A program made the translations under genes and the position numbers. From positions 682,001 to 746,000 of the forward strand of contig KV748181.1 of NCBI GenBank assembly GCA_001692895.1: a stretch of DNA of 64,000 bases. Reading direction: 5' to 3'. Of the stretch, positions 33,304-46,138 are shown piece after piece; within the stretch, counting starts at the first letter, position 1; every line of letters begins with the position of its first letter. Source of the stretch: Cenococcum geophilum 1.58 (Eukaryota; Ascomycota; Dothideomycetes; Gloniales; Gloniaceae). The notes under the pieces are model-generated. The model was not told the origin of the DNA. It was given only the letters and a program-made list of their open reading frames with translations, and did no database searches.

Positions 33304-36300
33304 CAGGGTGGGCGAAATCCCGTATCGATAAGATCGATACGATACGCGAGATCATATCATATCATATCATATCGATTGATTTTTTTGATCCGCTACTAAA
33401 TAAGCGAGTAATCTACCTTCCCTACTAATTAGGTATCTCCTTTCTACCCTCTATTTATACTTTTCTTTATACGAGATACTATAAAATAAAATAAAATTAG
33501 TAAAAAAGAGAGAAGATTAAAATTAGTAACTTTTATCTATTCCTTAGTATCCTCCAGTTCTATAATCTAATCCTCACCCTCTAGTACTCCCGCTGCCGCC
33601 ACTATAGGCTAAGAATTTTTATTATACGACGAACATCGAGCTTTATAATCCCGCCACTTGCAATTTCTATAGCACCCACTATAGAACCCTAGGAGACTCT
33701 AACACTTAGTAAAGGGGCAAGGGCTTACTAGACGACGCGGAGTCGCCGTATAGGCCTTATAGGGCTAGCGTTAATTAGCTCTCTACCTCGTATAAGTAAT
33801 ATAGGTTACTTATAATCATATTTAGAGATCTACGGCTCTAAATTAGAATTGCATTTATATATAAAGGCCTCCCTATCTGTAACCGACTACCGGACCTTGC
33901 ATATTACCCTGTTTCACCTGCGTCAGCACTACCCTCGTATGTCTTAGATACGTTGGAAATGAGTTATAGGCTTCGGAGTTTGGGGCCTACTTTCATGTAT
34001 TTATACCACTTGATTTCCATAGCTTTATAATTAAGTTGCTCGTTCAATCCCACATACTGCAAAGCTTACACTATCTATACCTACTTCTTTAATACCCCTC
34101 CTACCTAAGCCTCTATATTAATCGCTAGTAAAGCTTCTACCCTCTTCTACTTATCCTAAGAGTAGTTAGTTATATAGGTATATCGTACAGAGAGGAGAGT
34201 TTACTTATAGTATAGCAATATTACTAAAAAATCTCTTATACAGTAGGACGGGAAGTATACTAGATAATTATATTTCCTAATTCTTAATAAAGGACGACGT
34301 TAGTGGGATTTAAACTTATAATCTATTAAGTTTAAAGTTAGTATATATTTACCTATGCCACCTATATACCTTTAGTGGTTACCTTTTACCTAAAATTATT
34401 TTATTTATATATCTTATACCCCTACCCTTAGTGTTATATAATATATCTCTTATATACCTTTCTTTATATAACTACTATATTCCTTTTAAAATTCTATTCC
34501 GGTGCTAGCTCTTTATATACTCCGTCTTCTTAAGGTTCTATAATCTAAGCTGTATTCTCTCCTATAATACTATATAACGCCCTTTTAAAAATACTCTCTC
34601 TGGTTTATTACTTATAGCTAAAATTAAAAGTACCTCTCTTATAAAGAGTAAAAGTCGCAGCTAGCGCTTTATTTGTTGTTTTTAAAACCACTATTAAAGT
34701 AGAGAAACTTTAATTTCGTACGGTACTTTAGAGCAGTAGTTATTGTACTTATCCTAGCTTACTAGTCAAGTAACCTTTTTATTTAATTTATTTATAATTT
34801 AATCGTACTTATTAAGTTCCTTAAACTTATCTTATAATAGCTTGTTATATAATACCGTTTAAGGAAAAGTAATAGGCTTCTCTAATTCTTAGTATATTTC
34901 CTAGAGCCGTTAGACCTTTAAAAGTATTATTTTCTACTACTCCTTTTTTTAAAATGTTTTAAAATACTTTATATAACAATTTGGGTAAAGAATAAATATA
35001 GCGGCATAAAGAGGGGAGTTATCTATTCTCTGGTAGTACTTATTAAACTTTACCTATACATTCTTTACTTAAAGTAAAAGAGCTTTATTTAGTTTAAAGA
35101 GTGCCTATTATATAATATTAGCTTTAGCTTAAATAAAGTAACTAAAAGAAGAGATATATAAGAGAGTTCTCTATATATTTAATAAGTACATCTATTATAA
35201 AGAGTACTTAATTAAGTATTATATAATCTCCTTATATCTCTAATATTACACAGTAGAATAGCTTTAGAAAGGTATAAATTATATAAAGAAGCTACTAGTC
35301 TTACGGCAAGATATAATCCTCCTTAAGCGTATTAAAGTTGCTTTTAATATAGTTATTAATTCCTAACTTGTGCTTAAGTAAAACGCTTAGTATTTAATAC
35401 TAGCTATTTTATCTTATACAATTATTAAGTAGAACTCGTTTTCTAACTAAAGTTTTAAACTCCTTTATACGACTTACTAAGGTATAAAAGTGTATTATAA
35501 CATTATAAAGCTTACTAAGTGGGCCCATTACTTAGAAGGCCTATTTCTACTTAATCTCTTCCTTATAACTTTACTCCTTTCCGCTTATATTATTTCTTTT
35601 ATATAACTCTATAGCCTTAAGTTTAAGAGTATCTTTAAGAGGAAGGCCTAAACGGCGAGATTAATAGTATACCCCTAGTAGCGAATATATTATTAGATAG
35701 GATCCTAAGTAATATCCTTATTATTGGTAAGATACTTATAGATTATATAATAAAGAGTATCATTTATTATAGAATTATCTATAATAATAGCTCTAAGCTT
35801 TTATATAATCCTATACTCCTTTAGAACTAAGAAAAGAGTATTTTATTATTTGGCTTTATTATAACTAGGTACCATATAAAGGGTAAAAAGAGCTTTTATC
35901 TAGTTTTCCTGGCTATTAATAAAGTAGGCGCAGACTACAAGAAGAAGGTAGTTATTTAAAAACGTCTAAATATTAATAAAAAGATAAATACTTATTAACG
36001 CCAATTAAACTATTCTTTATATAATATCTTTCTATAGCTAAAAGAAATAGGTAATTATTTAAGAAATTTCTATATATGTTATTATTATTAAATTAGATAA
36101 CTTTAGGTTAAGAGCCTAATAAAAAATAAAAAACTCTTTATACTCTATAATCCGGAATAGAAGGTTTTATATAATAACTAAGTTAATAAGAGCTTACTAG
36201 ATGACTTCCTTATTTAAAACCTTTATAAAGATTATAGAATTAACTTTATCTATTCTAAATTCTAATACTATTTATACTTAAAGTTCCTAAAGCTTTTTAA

Positions 36301-36743
36301 GCGCTTACTCCTTTATATAAGTATAAGGCTATTTTAGGTTAATAGAGATTGCGTAGTCTTTCGCAAGGTATTTTTTTTATATTTATAGTTAATAGTGCTA
36401 AGTAGCTTTCGCACTAGTTATAGTATATAAGCCTTCGGTTCTTTTTATTATATATTAGCTCGTTTTTATATAGTAGGCGAGTAAATTTATAGACTAGAGA
36501 TTAAAGCTAAGCCTATTATATGCTAGAGCTCTTAATTAAGCTAGGAGTATTTTTAAGAAGAGATGAATCCGCTTCTAAAGCCATGTTTCATACGATATTA
36601 CAGTAGAAAAGTAGTAAATTTAATAGGGAAAATTTAATGGGGAATGCCAAGGAATATCACGATACTTTGATACGATACGAGATATCGTATCGATAGTGGA
36701 TCGTCGATCCGTATCGCGATAAGATTAGATTTCGCCCACCCTG
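33304..36743. mobile_element. Second hAT-like element, 3.4 kb, decayed
   Basis: Perfect 16-bp inverted ends CAGGGTGGGCGAAATC (33304-33319 and, reversed, 36728-36743), with subterminal GATACGATAC motifs on both sides. The CAGGG ends are hAT-like. The flanking 8-mers (GCGATTCA and CTATCCCT) do not match, perhaps because later insertions or deletion altered them. The interior is very TA-rich and I could not read a transposase, so the superfamily call rests on ends only. Confidence 0.6.
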
Positions 36744-36744
36744 C

Positions 36745-36878
36745 TATCCCTTAACCCGTTAAAATTCGTCCAACGGTTATCAGCCAATTAAAGCATTTAT
36801 ATTAGCGAAAGACACCCAATGAAATCTAGTGGTAGACTTAAGCGACCTTAGCGTAGGACTCTAACGGGTTAAGGGATA
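36745..36878. mobile_element. Small MITE with TA target duplication
   Basis: Perfect 15-bp inverted ends (TCCCTTAACCCGTTA) bounded by TA on each side, 134 bp in all including both TAs, with no coding. TA target and short size suggest a Tc1/mariner-type non-autonomous element. It sits one base from the end of the second hAT-like element and at the broken end of the first hAT transposase. Confidence 0.65.
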
Positions 36879-39000
36879 ACTTCCTCACTGCATTAAATAA
36901 CGCCTTATGCCACTTCTTGTTCCAGTGCCTTATAATATAGGTTTTGCGACGTAAAGGATATAGGAGGATTGACGCGGCGTACGCGGGAGTCTCGTCGGTA
37001 AGCTTATAGTATTTATTAAAGGCATACTAGCTAGTAATAATAGCTAAAAAGGAGTCGTTAATTTAGGTAATATTAATCCTATAACATTACTAATTAGTAA
37101 AGCCTTAATTTTAATTAGAAATCTTACCTTTAATCGCTTATAGTACTTAATAAGTATATCCATAGTATAGAGAGTTTAGTTAATTAATAAGAAGTCGCCT
37201 TAATTTATTAATGTAATCTTATAAAACGGCTTTAAAAAAGAGTACATGTCCTTAATAATTAGCCAGTCCTTAGGCGTAAGGAAGTCGTCTTTAACTTTCT
37301 TATACCACTTTATCGCATATGCGTTAATTGCTAATTAAACCTTATTATTTTGGATTGCTTTAAGTATTATATACTATAAGTTCTACTAAGTATTATTATT
37401 TAAAAGAATAGACCTTTTATAGAGAGCTTTAAAGCTATTCTAGCAAGCCTCTAGGGCTTAAATATATATAATAAGGTTATAAACTTTACCTAGTATACCA
37501 ATCTTTCTCTATCCTATAGCCTATACCTCCTTTATTTATTACGCAAGCTTCTTATTAATTATTAAGTTCTTATTAACTTCCAGCTACCGTATAGCTTTGT
37601 TAATCGCGTCTTTGTCTTTAAGGTAGAAAAAGGCCTAGAGGGCAAAATTAATAATATAGCCGCTATATTAAATTTAGTAGTAAGTAGGATTCTAATATAG
37701 CAGTTCTTTAGCCTTAAGGCCTTTAGATATAAGGCAATATATCTTATTATCTAAGCCGTAATTATCACCGCATATATAGCCAATCCTACCCAAAATGTTA
37801 TATTACTTAGCAATTTAAAGAAAGGCAGTAGCTTAGTCTTTACTACTATATAAGGGGAACTTTAGTAAAGTAAGTAGAGCCTTCTATAATTCCCGCGTAT
37901 CTGCGTCTATAAAATAAGCAATTATTACTTAAAAAGCTCGGTAATTTAGTAACGTCTATATATTAATTAAGAAGTGGATTTTTAAGAGATAGGTTTAAAG
38001 CTTTAATTTTAGTATTTCGCGATGCATTACGAAGGATTGCTTAATTAACTTTAGTATAGTTCTAACCGCATTAATTGCTACTTCCTCTATAGTATAATTA
38101 ACTATTATAAGTAACGTATAAAGCTCTAGCTAGGTAGCTGTATTATATAGTAGATTTTAAATAGTAATAAGCTATATAAGAGCCTTATTAAAGGTATCGC
38201 GATTAATAACTTCTTAAAGGATCTTCTCTTCCTGCCCCTTATGCTCTACCTACTTTAAGTCTTCTAACTTATTAATTATATTTATAAGGCGTGTCACGGA
38301 ATCGACAAAGCAGTTACGAATAAGCTTGATTGCTAGCTATTGACCGTGCTAAGTACATTGACGCGTGATGGTTTAAGACGTTTGATGCAGAATAGGAATA
38401 GGTTAGGAAACGTAGTCGAAGATATAGGGGTAGTAGTGGTATGTGCGTAGGTGTCACGGGACGAACGTATGCGGGTAACTCCCGTAACAAGGCGCTCCTA
38501 TTAAAGTTGCTTGGCCCTAACCTCTCCAGCTTCTACTTAGATACTATGCTTTTACCAAAGTAGGCGTAAGCAGATGTTAAAGAGGCAGAGTCCTATTCGT
38601 AGATTAAACAATACTAGATCTTATTCCTGCTATCGCGGGAAGGCTTATAAGGGAGTGGATCGCGAGAGAGAGACCATATAGAAGTAGCAGTAAGCTTTCG
38701 CTTTTTATAAGGTAATTAGGAGGTAGATATATTTAAGGAGCTTATAGTAAAGTTACTAGAGGCTTTATTATCGGCAGAGTAAGTAAACTAATTAGAATTA
38801 AGCTTAGAAAGGGTAGAGAAGGCCTTAGTATTATTATCAATATTAATAGGAGATAAGGGAGGCATGGCGTTGTTTAAATCTTAAGTATATACAGGAGTTT
38901 AAATTTTAAAGATACCGTACGCGATAATAGGTAAGCCTTAATTTAATAGTTAGATATTTTAAATTTATATAGGGCTATCTACTAAATTAAGAAGGCGTAT
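36879..39000 (-). pseudogene. hAT transposase, decayed and interrupted
   Basis: Minus-strand reading near 37040-36880 gives FNKYYKLTDETPAYAASILL followed by YPLRRKTYI, then HWNKKWHKALFNAV, a clear counterpart of the hAT block 'YY..TD.SPVYAAALILHPS...YI...W...W'. Stops are frequent across the rest. A 198-bp solo LTR with its own TSD interrupts the gene at 38292-38489, and the reading is cut at the left by the MITE. The N-terminal zinc-finger region would be at about 38500-39000 but was not readable. Confidence 0.65.
38292..38489. repeat. Solo LTR, 198 bp, 5-bp TSD
   Basis: Starts TGTCACGGAATCG and ends CTCCCGTAACA, with AGGCG duplicated on both sides (38287-38291 and 38490-38494). TG..CA borders plus a 5-bp TSD and no internal coding identify a solo LTR. 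Its full-length parent is not in the window. Confidence 0.75.
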
Positions 39001-39174
39001 ATATTGCTTAAAGGCTAGAGTTATATCTACCAAGGAATCGAAGCTTTAGTTACCATTTTACCTTTAAAAATCTTTAATATTTAATATACTAAATATTAAC
39101 ACATTTTATATTAATATTTAATATTTAATATTTTCTAATCAATATTGAATATGGATAAAAACACTGCCTACGTA

Positions 39175-39962
39175 CAGATCTGATGGTTTGGCAGAAGTCG
39201 ATGTCAATAGGCACTCGTCAAAGGTGGGCCTACGAGGGTGTTAGAGCTAGGCAACTACCGTCTTCACTTCTACGCACTAGAGAGATTCGCTTGCGAATAG
39301 TAGAAGAACTAAGCAGTTTCTATTAGGGTAGAGGTGAGGATAATGAGGTTTGTTATCTAGATTTTGGATAGGTTAAATGCATTTATTACTTTCTTAAGTA
39401 TAGGCGTAAGGGCTAGCTTTAATAGGGTGAATCATGCAGTTTACCCTACCGTTTCTGTCTTGTTGTTTTGCATTACGCTTTAAGCCTTCTATATTTGCTA
39501 TTCCTCTATATATAAAGCTAGAGTATCTTACTATCGCCCCGCATTATTATATTAAGTCTTCTAAAGCTCCTTCTAGCTTTTATATCGCCTCGACTTTTTT
39601 AGAATGCCGTAAATAATTACTAGGCCTAAAGTACTTATTACTAGTTCTACTACCCCTATAGCTAGTGCTTACGTTACCTTTTAGTCTATTTGCTTTACCC
39701 TAGCCTTACTAGGCTCTATATAAAAGCTTACCCTCCCTTTTTACTTTCTTTTCCTTACCCTCTCTACTACTAATACTATTATATTTTCATTATGCTTTTA
39801 TTACGGTCCTGCCCTATAAGTAGCTATATTAGGAAGTAATGATTTCTATTATATTAGATTAAACTAGGCTATTTAAGCAACCTAAGCTTACTAACGCTCG
39901 TAAAGCCTTTACTTTCTCTCCTTACCTTACCTCGACTCCATTATGACTTTACACCCACTTAG
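39175..39962. other. TA-rich segment between hAT and gypsy elements
   Basis: No gene recognised. A 60-codon open stretch (39434-39616) starts at ATG but looks like chance. The segment may be the 5' end (LTR and leader) of the copia fossil that resumes after 46345, with the gypsy element inserted into it; a pyrimidine-rich, CTATATAAAA-containing stretch near 39710-39730 would suit an LTR promoter. Confidence 0.35.
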
Positions 39963-40164
39963 TGTTAGCGACTTAGTCAATCGAGGCATGAGCACGGTAA
40001 GAGGGACGCGCAAGCCTGTACAATTGGATTGTCTATAAACGAGAATCTAAAGCTAGAGAAAGGAAAGGGGAAAAAGAGCAGCGTCAGTCGAAGAAGGGTT
40101 CTTTTATGCAGTCCTCTAGTCACGTGACCGCAAAGTTCTACCAAGTTCTGCTAGTGCCGTAATA
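39963..40164 (-). repeat. gypsy-1 3' LTR (202 bp)
   Basis: Begins TGTTAGCGACTTAG and ends AGTGCCGTAATA; aligned without gaps to the right copy over 202 bp by eye. Confidence 0.88.
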
Positions 40165-40203
40165 TTACCCCCCCTCCAAAAAAGCCTGCCCTTAGGCTTT
40201 ATC

Positions 40204-40263
40204 GCTAAAAGTCTTAGCAAGATAATCTAACTAATTAGATAACTTCGACCGCCGGTCGAAGTT
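40204..40263 (-). repeat. Conserved palindromic module, gypsy-1 copy
   Basis: Contains the perfect palindrome AACTTCGACCG-C-CGGTCGAAGTT (40241-40263), preceded by a TCTAACTAATTAGA stem-loop and a GCTAAAAGTCTTAGC stem-loop. It lies 39 bp inside the 3' LTR. Related modules occur in gypsy-2 and in the inner copia element, in the same orientation relative to each element. Confidence 0.8.
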
Positions 40264-41638
40264 CCTGGATATCTTAAGACCTTACGTGACTAAGAAATTT
40301 CTAGGGCGTTTTTGTCCTTATATTCTTCTAGTAGCTTATTGTCTTTATTATGCTAGCATTCTATCTACTCGCCTAGGTACTTTAGCGGTTTAGGTTCGTT
40401 GGGGTAACGGCTATAAAACTCCTAAAGCTTATAGGGACTACCTATAAAGTTCTATATAGGGTACTAAGTTAGGTCTAGGTTATATCCTTTCTAACTAATA
40501 TAATACTTTAACGTTCCCTTTATAAGTTTATAGGCTAGTATTTCTTTAATTTCCTATTTATTATCGCCATTAACTTAAATTAGTAGGGGAGGTTTATTCT
40601 TTTGTCTAGGTAGTAGGTTATTTATAGCTTTCCGTAGCTTATCCGGTAAGAAGATAGGGTAAACTTTAATTAAGTCTGGGAGTTTAACCTTATACGAGTT
40701 GCCTACTTTATTAAGAATCTTATACGGTCCTGTTATTTTATAGTTTAGCTTACGGCTAGGCCGTTCCGTCTTTTAGTTCTTTATTATAACCTAGACTATA
40801 TCGCCTACCGTAAAGTTAGGCTCGCGCCTATAATTATTCGCCTGCTATTCTATTAATTTCTAGGCCTTTTTTAGGTTTATATAGGCTACTTTCTAAGCTT
40901 CTTTTAAGCGCTTAGCGTACTGCCGGGCTTCCTTATAAGATAGTTTTTCGCGTATAGTTTAGGGCCCTTTTAGTCTTTCCCAGTTAAAGCTTATACGGGG
41001 TAGGTAACCCATTTCTAGTTAAATAGGGGCAAATCCGGTAGAGTTATAGGGTAAGGTCGCTTGGGCGTAGTCTATTAAGGGCAATAGTTCGGCCTAGTTA
41101 TCTTAGAAGTAGTTAATAAAAGGCCGGAGTCTTTAGTCTAAGTATTAATTTACAATCTCTATTTAACCGTCTATCTGGGGGTAATATACCGTAGAAAGCT
41201 TTAGCTTAATGCCTAGGATCTAGGTAAACTTATTCTAAAAGGCTAATATAAACTACGGCCCGTAATCGGATATAATAGTATTTAATAGTCCGTAAATTCG
41301 GTAGACATAGTAGATATATAGTTAGGCCGCCTCTTTAGCATTAATATTTTTGTGATAGGGAATTAAGAACGGGCGCTTACTAAAGCGGTTAACTATAATT
41401 ATAACTATATTATATCCGTTATGGTCTAGAGGTAGCTTATAAAAGTCTATAGAGATATATTACTAGGGGCGGTCGGGTATTAGGAGGGGTTTTAATAGTC
41501 CTAGGGTTTTATCTCGTGGAATTATAGACCTATGGTAGTTATTGCAGTTCCGTATATAGCGGTTAATATCTATAATTATTCTAGGCCAGTAGTAGCGGTC
41601 GCTAATAATCCTACGGGTCTTATTTTTTCTAGGGTAGG

Positions 41639-42082
41639 TGTAAGAGTATATATATTAGGTCCCGCCGCGCTTACAACAAGTTCGCAAGCACTCTCAGTCT
41701 TTTTAGCCGTATGGCGACGTGGAGGCGGGCCACGTTACAATTGTGCTTGCGAACTTACTAGGGTCAGGTGTTGTGGATGCGATCCCTATCGGTTACTTCA
41801 CTAGTATAGTCTAACGCGCATCCGTGCGATAAGGCGTTAGTGGAGATTCCGATCGCTTATGTTACTAGGGACTAACTAATATAGTGATACTCTTAGCGTT
41901 TAATTCCTGTAGAGGCCTAAACGGGCGCATAGAGGAATCCCTATGAGCGCTTGGGGACGAGCGCGTAGAGGAGAGGGCAATTGTAAGAGTATATATATTA
42001 GGTCCCGCCGCGCTTGCGACAAGTTCGCAAGCACTCTCAGTCTTTTTGGCCGTATGGCGACGTGGAGGCGGGCCACGTTATA
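41639..42082 (+). mobile_element. TRIM-like miniature LTR element, 444 bp
   Basis: Two 101-bp direct repeats (41639-41739 and 41982-42082) begin TGTAAGAGTATATATATTAG and end GGGCCACGTTACA or TATA. They enclose 242 bp without coding capacity. A perfect 5-bp TSD, GTAGG, lies at 41634-41638 and 42083-42087. A purine-rich GAGGAGAGGGCAAT just before the right repeat fits a polypurine tract and sets plus orientation. The repeats differ at about four sites, all transitions. Composition is far less TA-rich than the host gypsy fossil, so it may have inserted later or been too short to be strongly mutated by RIP. Confidence 0.85.
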
Positions 42083-45000
42083 GTAGGCCGTAGAGACCTA
42101 GGCATATGCTTTAGTAATAAGCCGAGTTTATAAGTTCTGTTTCCCTACTACTACTAGTTATTTATAGTGCTTAAGTAGTCCACTTTTAAGGGACTATAGG
42201 CTAGAAACGTTCTTTGCCTTTTTATAGTACTTCTATAGAGAAGGGGCCGTACGGTTTATCTGCAGCAATTTGTTAATTAAGTTAAGTCCTAAAGGGTTAA
42301 TAGGATATATCTTAGCGCCTAAGGAGTCTATACTTAGTTCTGCCTATATTTAGGGGTTAAGGTACTTTAGTTATAGTAGCGTCTAGGTCCGTAATAAGAT
42401 CTTTATAGCCGTATGGTTACCTAGGTCTTATTTACGCCTAGTAAGAGTATCCGCACGGTTCGTAGCGCCTAGTTTATATATAATTAAGAAGTTAAACTAA
42501 AATAGGATATCCGCCTAGCGTGCCTACTAGGCCGTAAGGGCCTTAGTTGTTATAAAGTATTCTAGGACCTTATAATCTAATACTACCTTAATGGGTTTAG
42601 GGGTCCCCTCTAGCTGTATACGCTAGTGCTAAAAGCTAAAGATAATAGCTAGTATTTCTTTATTATGGATATAGTAGTTTAGTTTAGCATCTATTATAGT
42701 CTTTAAATAGTATATAATAGGGTGCTATTCTCTGTCTGGTTGCTTTTAGGAAAAAACACCAGCTATTATACTATCTAAGGTATTAGTTTCTAGCATTAAG
42801 GGCCGTTCTGGGTTAAAGTGGGCAAGTAGGGGGGCTGATACTAGTCGTTTTTTAAGCTTATTAAAGGCCTGTATATATATAGCGTTAAAGTAAAAGGGCT
42901 GGTTTTTCCTAGTAAGGCGGTTAAAAGGCCGGGTAATTCTGTTATAGTTCTTAATAAAGTGTTAGTAGAAGTTATAGAAACCTAAAAATAATTGTACCCC
43001 CTTTACAGTCCATGGGGACGTCTACTAGTTAATTACGGCCGTTTTCTCTAGGTCGGCCTTAATTCCGTCCGTGCTAATAATAAAACCTAGGTACTTTATA
43101 CGCTTAATACTAAATTCTAACTTCTTAATATTGGCCTAGAGGCTAGCTTTACGGAGCCGTTATAGGACTTTATAGACATGCTCTTCGTGTTCTAGTTTGT
43201 TTTTTTAAGTAAATTATAATATCGTCTAGATAGGCTGTATAGAAGTTATTAAGGTAGTTAAAGAGTACATCGTTTATATACCGCTAGTATGTAGCTAGTC
43301 CGTTAATTAGTCTAAAAGGAAGTACCTTATATTTATATATTCCGTAACGGGTCTAAAATATAGTAAGATCCTTAGACCTGGGGTTTATCCTAATTCAGTA
43401 AAAGGCCTGGCGGATATCGAGCTTTATAAAAACCTTAGCTCTACTTATTTGGGTAAGAGTCTTATTAAGTAAGGGCAGCGGGTAGCGGTCCTTATGGGTT
43501 ATATTATTTAGCTTATAATAGTTAATGTAGAAGCGTAGTCCTCTATTTGGCTTTTTAATAAAGAGAATAGGTAAGTTAAAAGGGGCTTAGCTAGGCTTAA
43601 TAAAGCCCTTATTTAGGTTATTAATAAGGTACTGCTTTATAGCCTGTAATTCGGCAATAAACTATAGGTAGAGAGGGCTAAAGCTAAGGGTGCTTCCCTT
43701 ATCTTGCTCGATCTTAATCTTATAGTTGTATAGTTAGTGGGGTAGAAGCATATTAGACGCTGCCTTAGAGAATACGTTCTTAAATTTCCAGTGTTAATTA
43801 GGCAGTTTTTGTTTTACTAGTTCTTTATTTATAAGCCTACTTTCCTGTTTACTAAGCTTACTTTCCTTTTCCTTAATTATTTGGTTAATTTTATATAGGC
43901 TAGTTATAAAGGTAACGGTATTAGGCTAAAGTAGGTTCTAGTAGAATCCTATAGCGCTAATATAGCAGATATTAACTGGTGGGAGGTCTGTAGGTTTCTT
44001 TGGCGTCCGTTAGGCCGTGGTTTGCGGTATAGGGTTTATAGTCTTCCTTAGCTTATATTCTATTTTCTATAAGTTATCCTTTTTATCTATTAGTTTAGTG
44101 TGGCGTCTAATATCCTTAGCTTTCCTTTATGGCTTTATAGGGTTCTCTATAGGGGACTTAGTTAGGTTACTACTAACTTTCTAGGTCTTTAGTGCGGGTG
44201 GCGTAATATAGGTAGTCTGAGGGCGGTGTAGTATACGGATTTGTTGCGGGTTAAGCTGTATATCCTTCTTAAAGGCCTAGTCTCTGCGTATAGTATTGGC
44301 CTAATAAATAGTATTGATCTAGGGCCGTATAAGGTTTTCTATTATAATACTGATTTCTTTTATAAAGGAAGGGGTTGGGGGTAGAGTTTTGGGCTAGATA
44401 AGCCGTCTACTTTATACTTCGAGCTGTAAGCCTAATAGGCTAGCTATTTTCTTTTTAAGATTATATTGTAGCTTCCTAAGTCTGTAATAAGAAAGGGGAC
44501 ATTATATTACCTTCGTCCGTTAACGCGGAGGTAAATCCGCAAGATAGTCTTAATAGGTGGCCCTATCTGTCCGTTATACCCACGAATAGGAATTAGCTTA
44601 AGCAGTTCTTTAAGGGGTGCATTAAAAAAGTTAGCCAGCTTTACGGCATATTGGGTGTCTATTAAGGTAAAGGCATTTGCTCCTAAGTTAGCTAAAGTAG
44701 AGGTTAAAACTTAATATCTATTGCGAAATAAAGTATAAGGGATAGTGCAGCTTCTTTTACTAACTAGCTAACCTAAATCGATATGTAATATATTAATCCC
44801 TTTTAACCCTAAAGAGGAGTCTTTCTCTAGGGTTTTTCTTTTTCTAGCTCCGCACTATCCTTCTAAATTAATAGAACCTCGTTTGTCTTTACCTTTATTA
44901 GGCAGTTCCTTATAGGGTAGCCTATTTAACCGTATAAGAAGCAAGCTCCTTAATTACTAAGGGCCTATATATAGGGGTCGCTATATATAGGCCGGGTATA

Positions 45001-46138
45001 TACTAGGCCTATAGTAGGGGTAGCTGCGCAGCTAACTGCCGGGTTAACTATAGGAGTTGCCGATTGTGCTAGGGCACTATAGGCCGTACTTGCAGTACTT
45101 ATAGCCTGGTTTATAAGGTTTCTAGTTTTTAGCCAATTAGCACGTGCCTTAATTTAACGGAGGCCTTAATTAATAGCTAGGTAATAGTCTATAAGTTCCT
45201 TTAACGTCTATACTATAGTATAAGCTAGTAATACGGCCCGCTATAGGTCTAGGGTAAGCTTGTTAAAGAGGTCTAGTAGTAGGTCTTTTTAGGGGATCTA
45301 GGCCTGTCTGGCTAGGTATAGAAAGCGGGTTTAGAAAGCTAAAAAGGTCTCCATTATTTTTATATTTAGGCTTTTATAGCTAAGGCGGGCGTTTTATACT
45401 TTAAAAGGGTCTTTATAAATAGAAGATAAGTGTTTAATTATTTCTTCTTTAGAGATAAAGGGGTCTGCTAAGTCTTTAGTATATCGCGGGCGTAAATGCG
45501 TCTGGGCGTCTCCGCTAGTACGGCCGAAGACGTAGGCTATTCTGGCTCGGGCGCTAGGGAAGTAGTCTATATTAACTTTAAGCTTGTCCCGTAATTAAAG
45601 CTTCTAATTATTAAATATAGGGTTAGTTCCGTTTGTAAGTAGTAGGGAATCCACGACCTTTACTAACCGCCTTAGTGCTATATGGGCTTTAGTAGATCTA
45701 CTAAGGCGCTAGAATAGGGCCTAAAGGACTATAGCAAGTCTTTAGTTATCTAATAATGACTTATTATTAGATATAGGGGTATCTCTAGCTTTAAGTAGCT
45801 CTCGTAGTCGTTTAATTTCGGTATTAGCAGCCGTAAGCTCCGCCTGGGGTGTTAAAACGTTAATTGTTTCTTCGTCTGAAGTGTTTAAGGGCCCTACAGC
45901 TGCTTTACCTGCTGCTATGGTTTGTGGCATGGTGGTAGGGGTGTTAGGTAATTCTAGGTAATTTCTTTAGGGGTTCTGGTTTGTGCGTGTCTTATATATC
46001 CTTTTTTTAGGGTTCTGTTCTTTTCTTTTAGGTCCTGTCCTTATGGTCCTGATAATGTCCTTAGGGTCCTATTTTGTGTTCTTGTAGATATATTTAAGTT
46101 CCTTCTTAGGAAGAAATAGTAGAGTGAGCTTTAGATAA

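Larger units (their letters stand above)
30077..39166 (-). mobile_element. hAT-like DNA transposon, 9.1 kb including nested insertions
   Basis: Both ends carry the same 25-bp inverted repeat starting CAGTGTTTTTATCC and ending TTCAATAT, perfect over 25 bp. It is flanked by an 8-bp target duplication, CCTACGTG (30069-30076) and CCTACGTA (39167-39174), differing by one transition. CAGTG ends with an 8-bp TSD are the hAT hallmark. A degenerate hAT transposase lies at 36880-39000 on the minus strand. The interior has been invaded by a Crypton, a second hAT-like element, a MITE and a solo LTR. The C-terminal dimerisation region of the transposase was not found, so the element is dead and probably partly deleted. 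Confidence 0.85.

Noticed and set aside
33355-33375. CRISPR-like or regulatory repeat from ATCAT units
   Set aside because: It is a short ATCAT pentanucleotide microsatellite in a transposon end; CRISPR arrays are not expected in a fungal nuclear genome.
33296-36751. 8-bp target duplication for the second hAT-like element
   Set aside because: Flanking 8-mers GCGATTCA and CTATCCCT do not match, even after removing the adjacent MITE.
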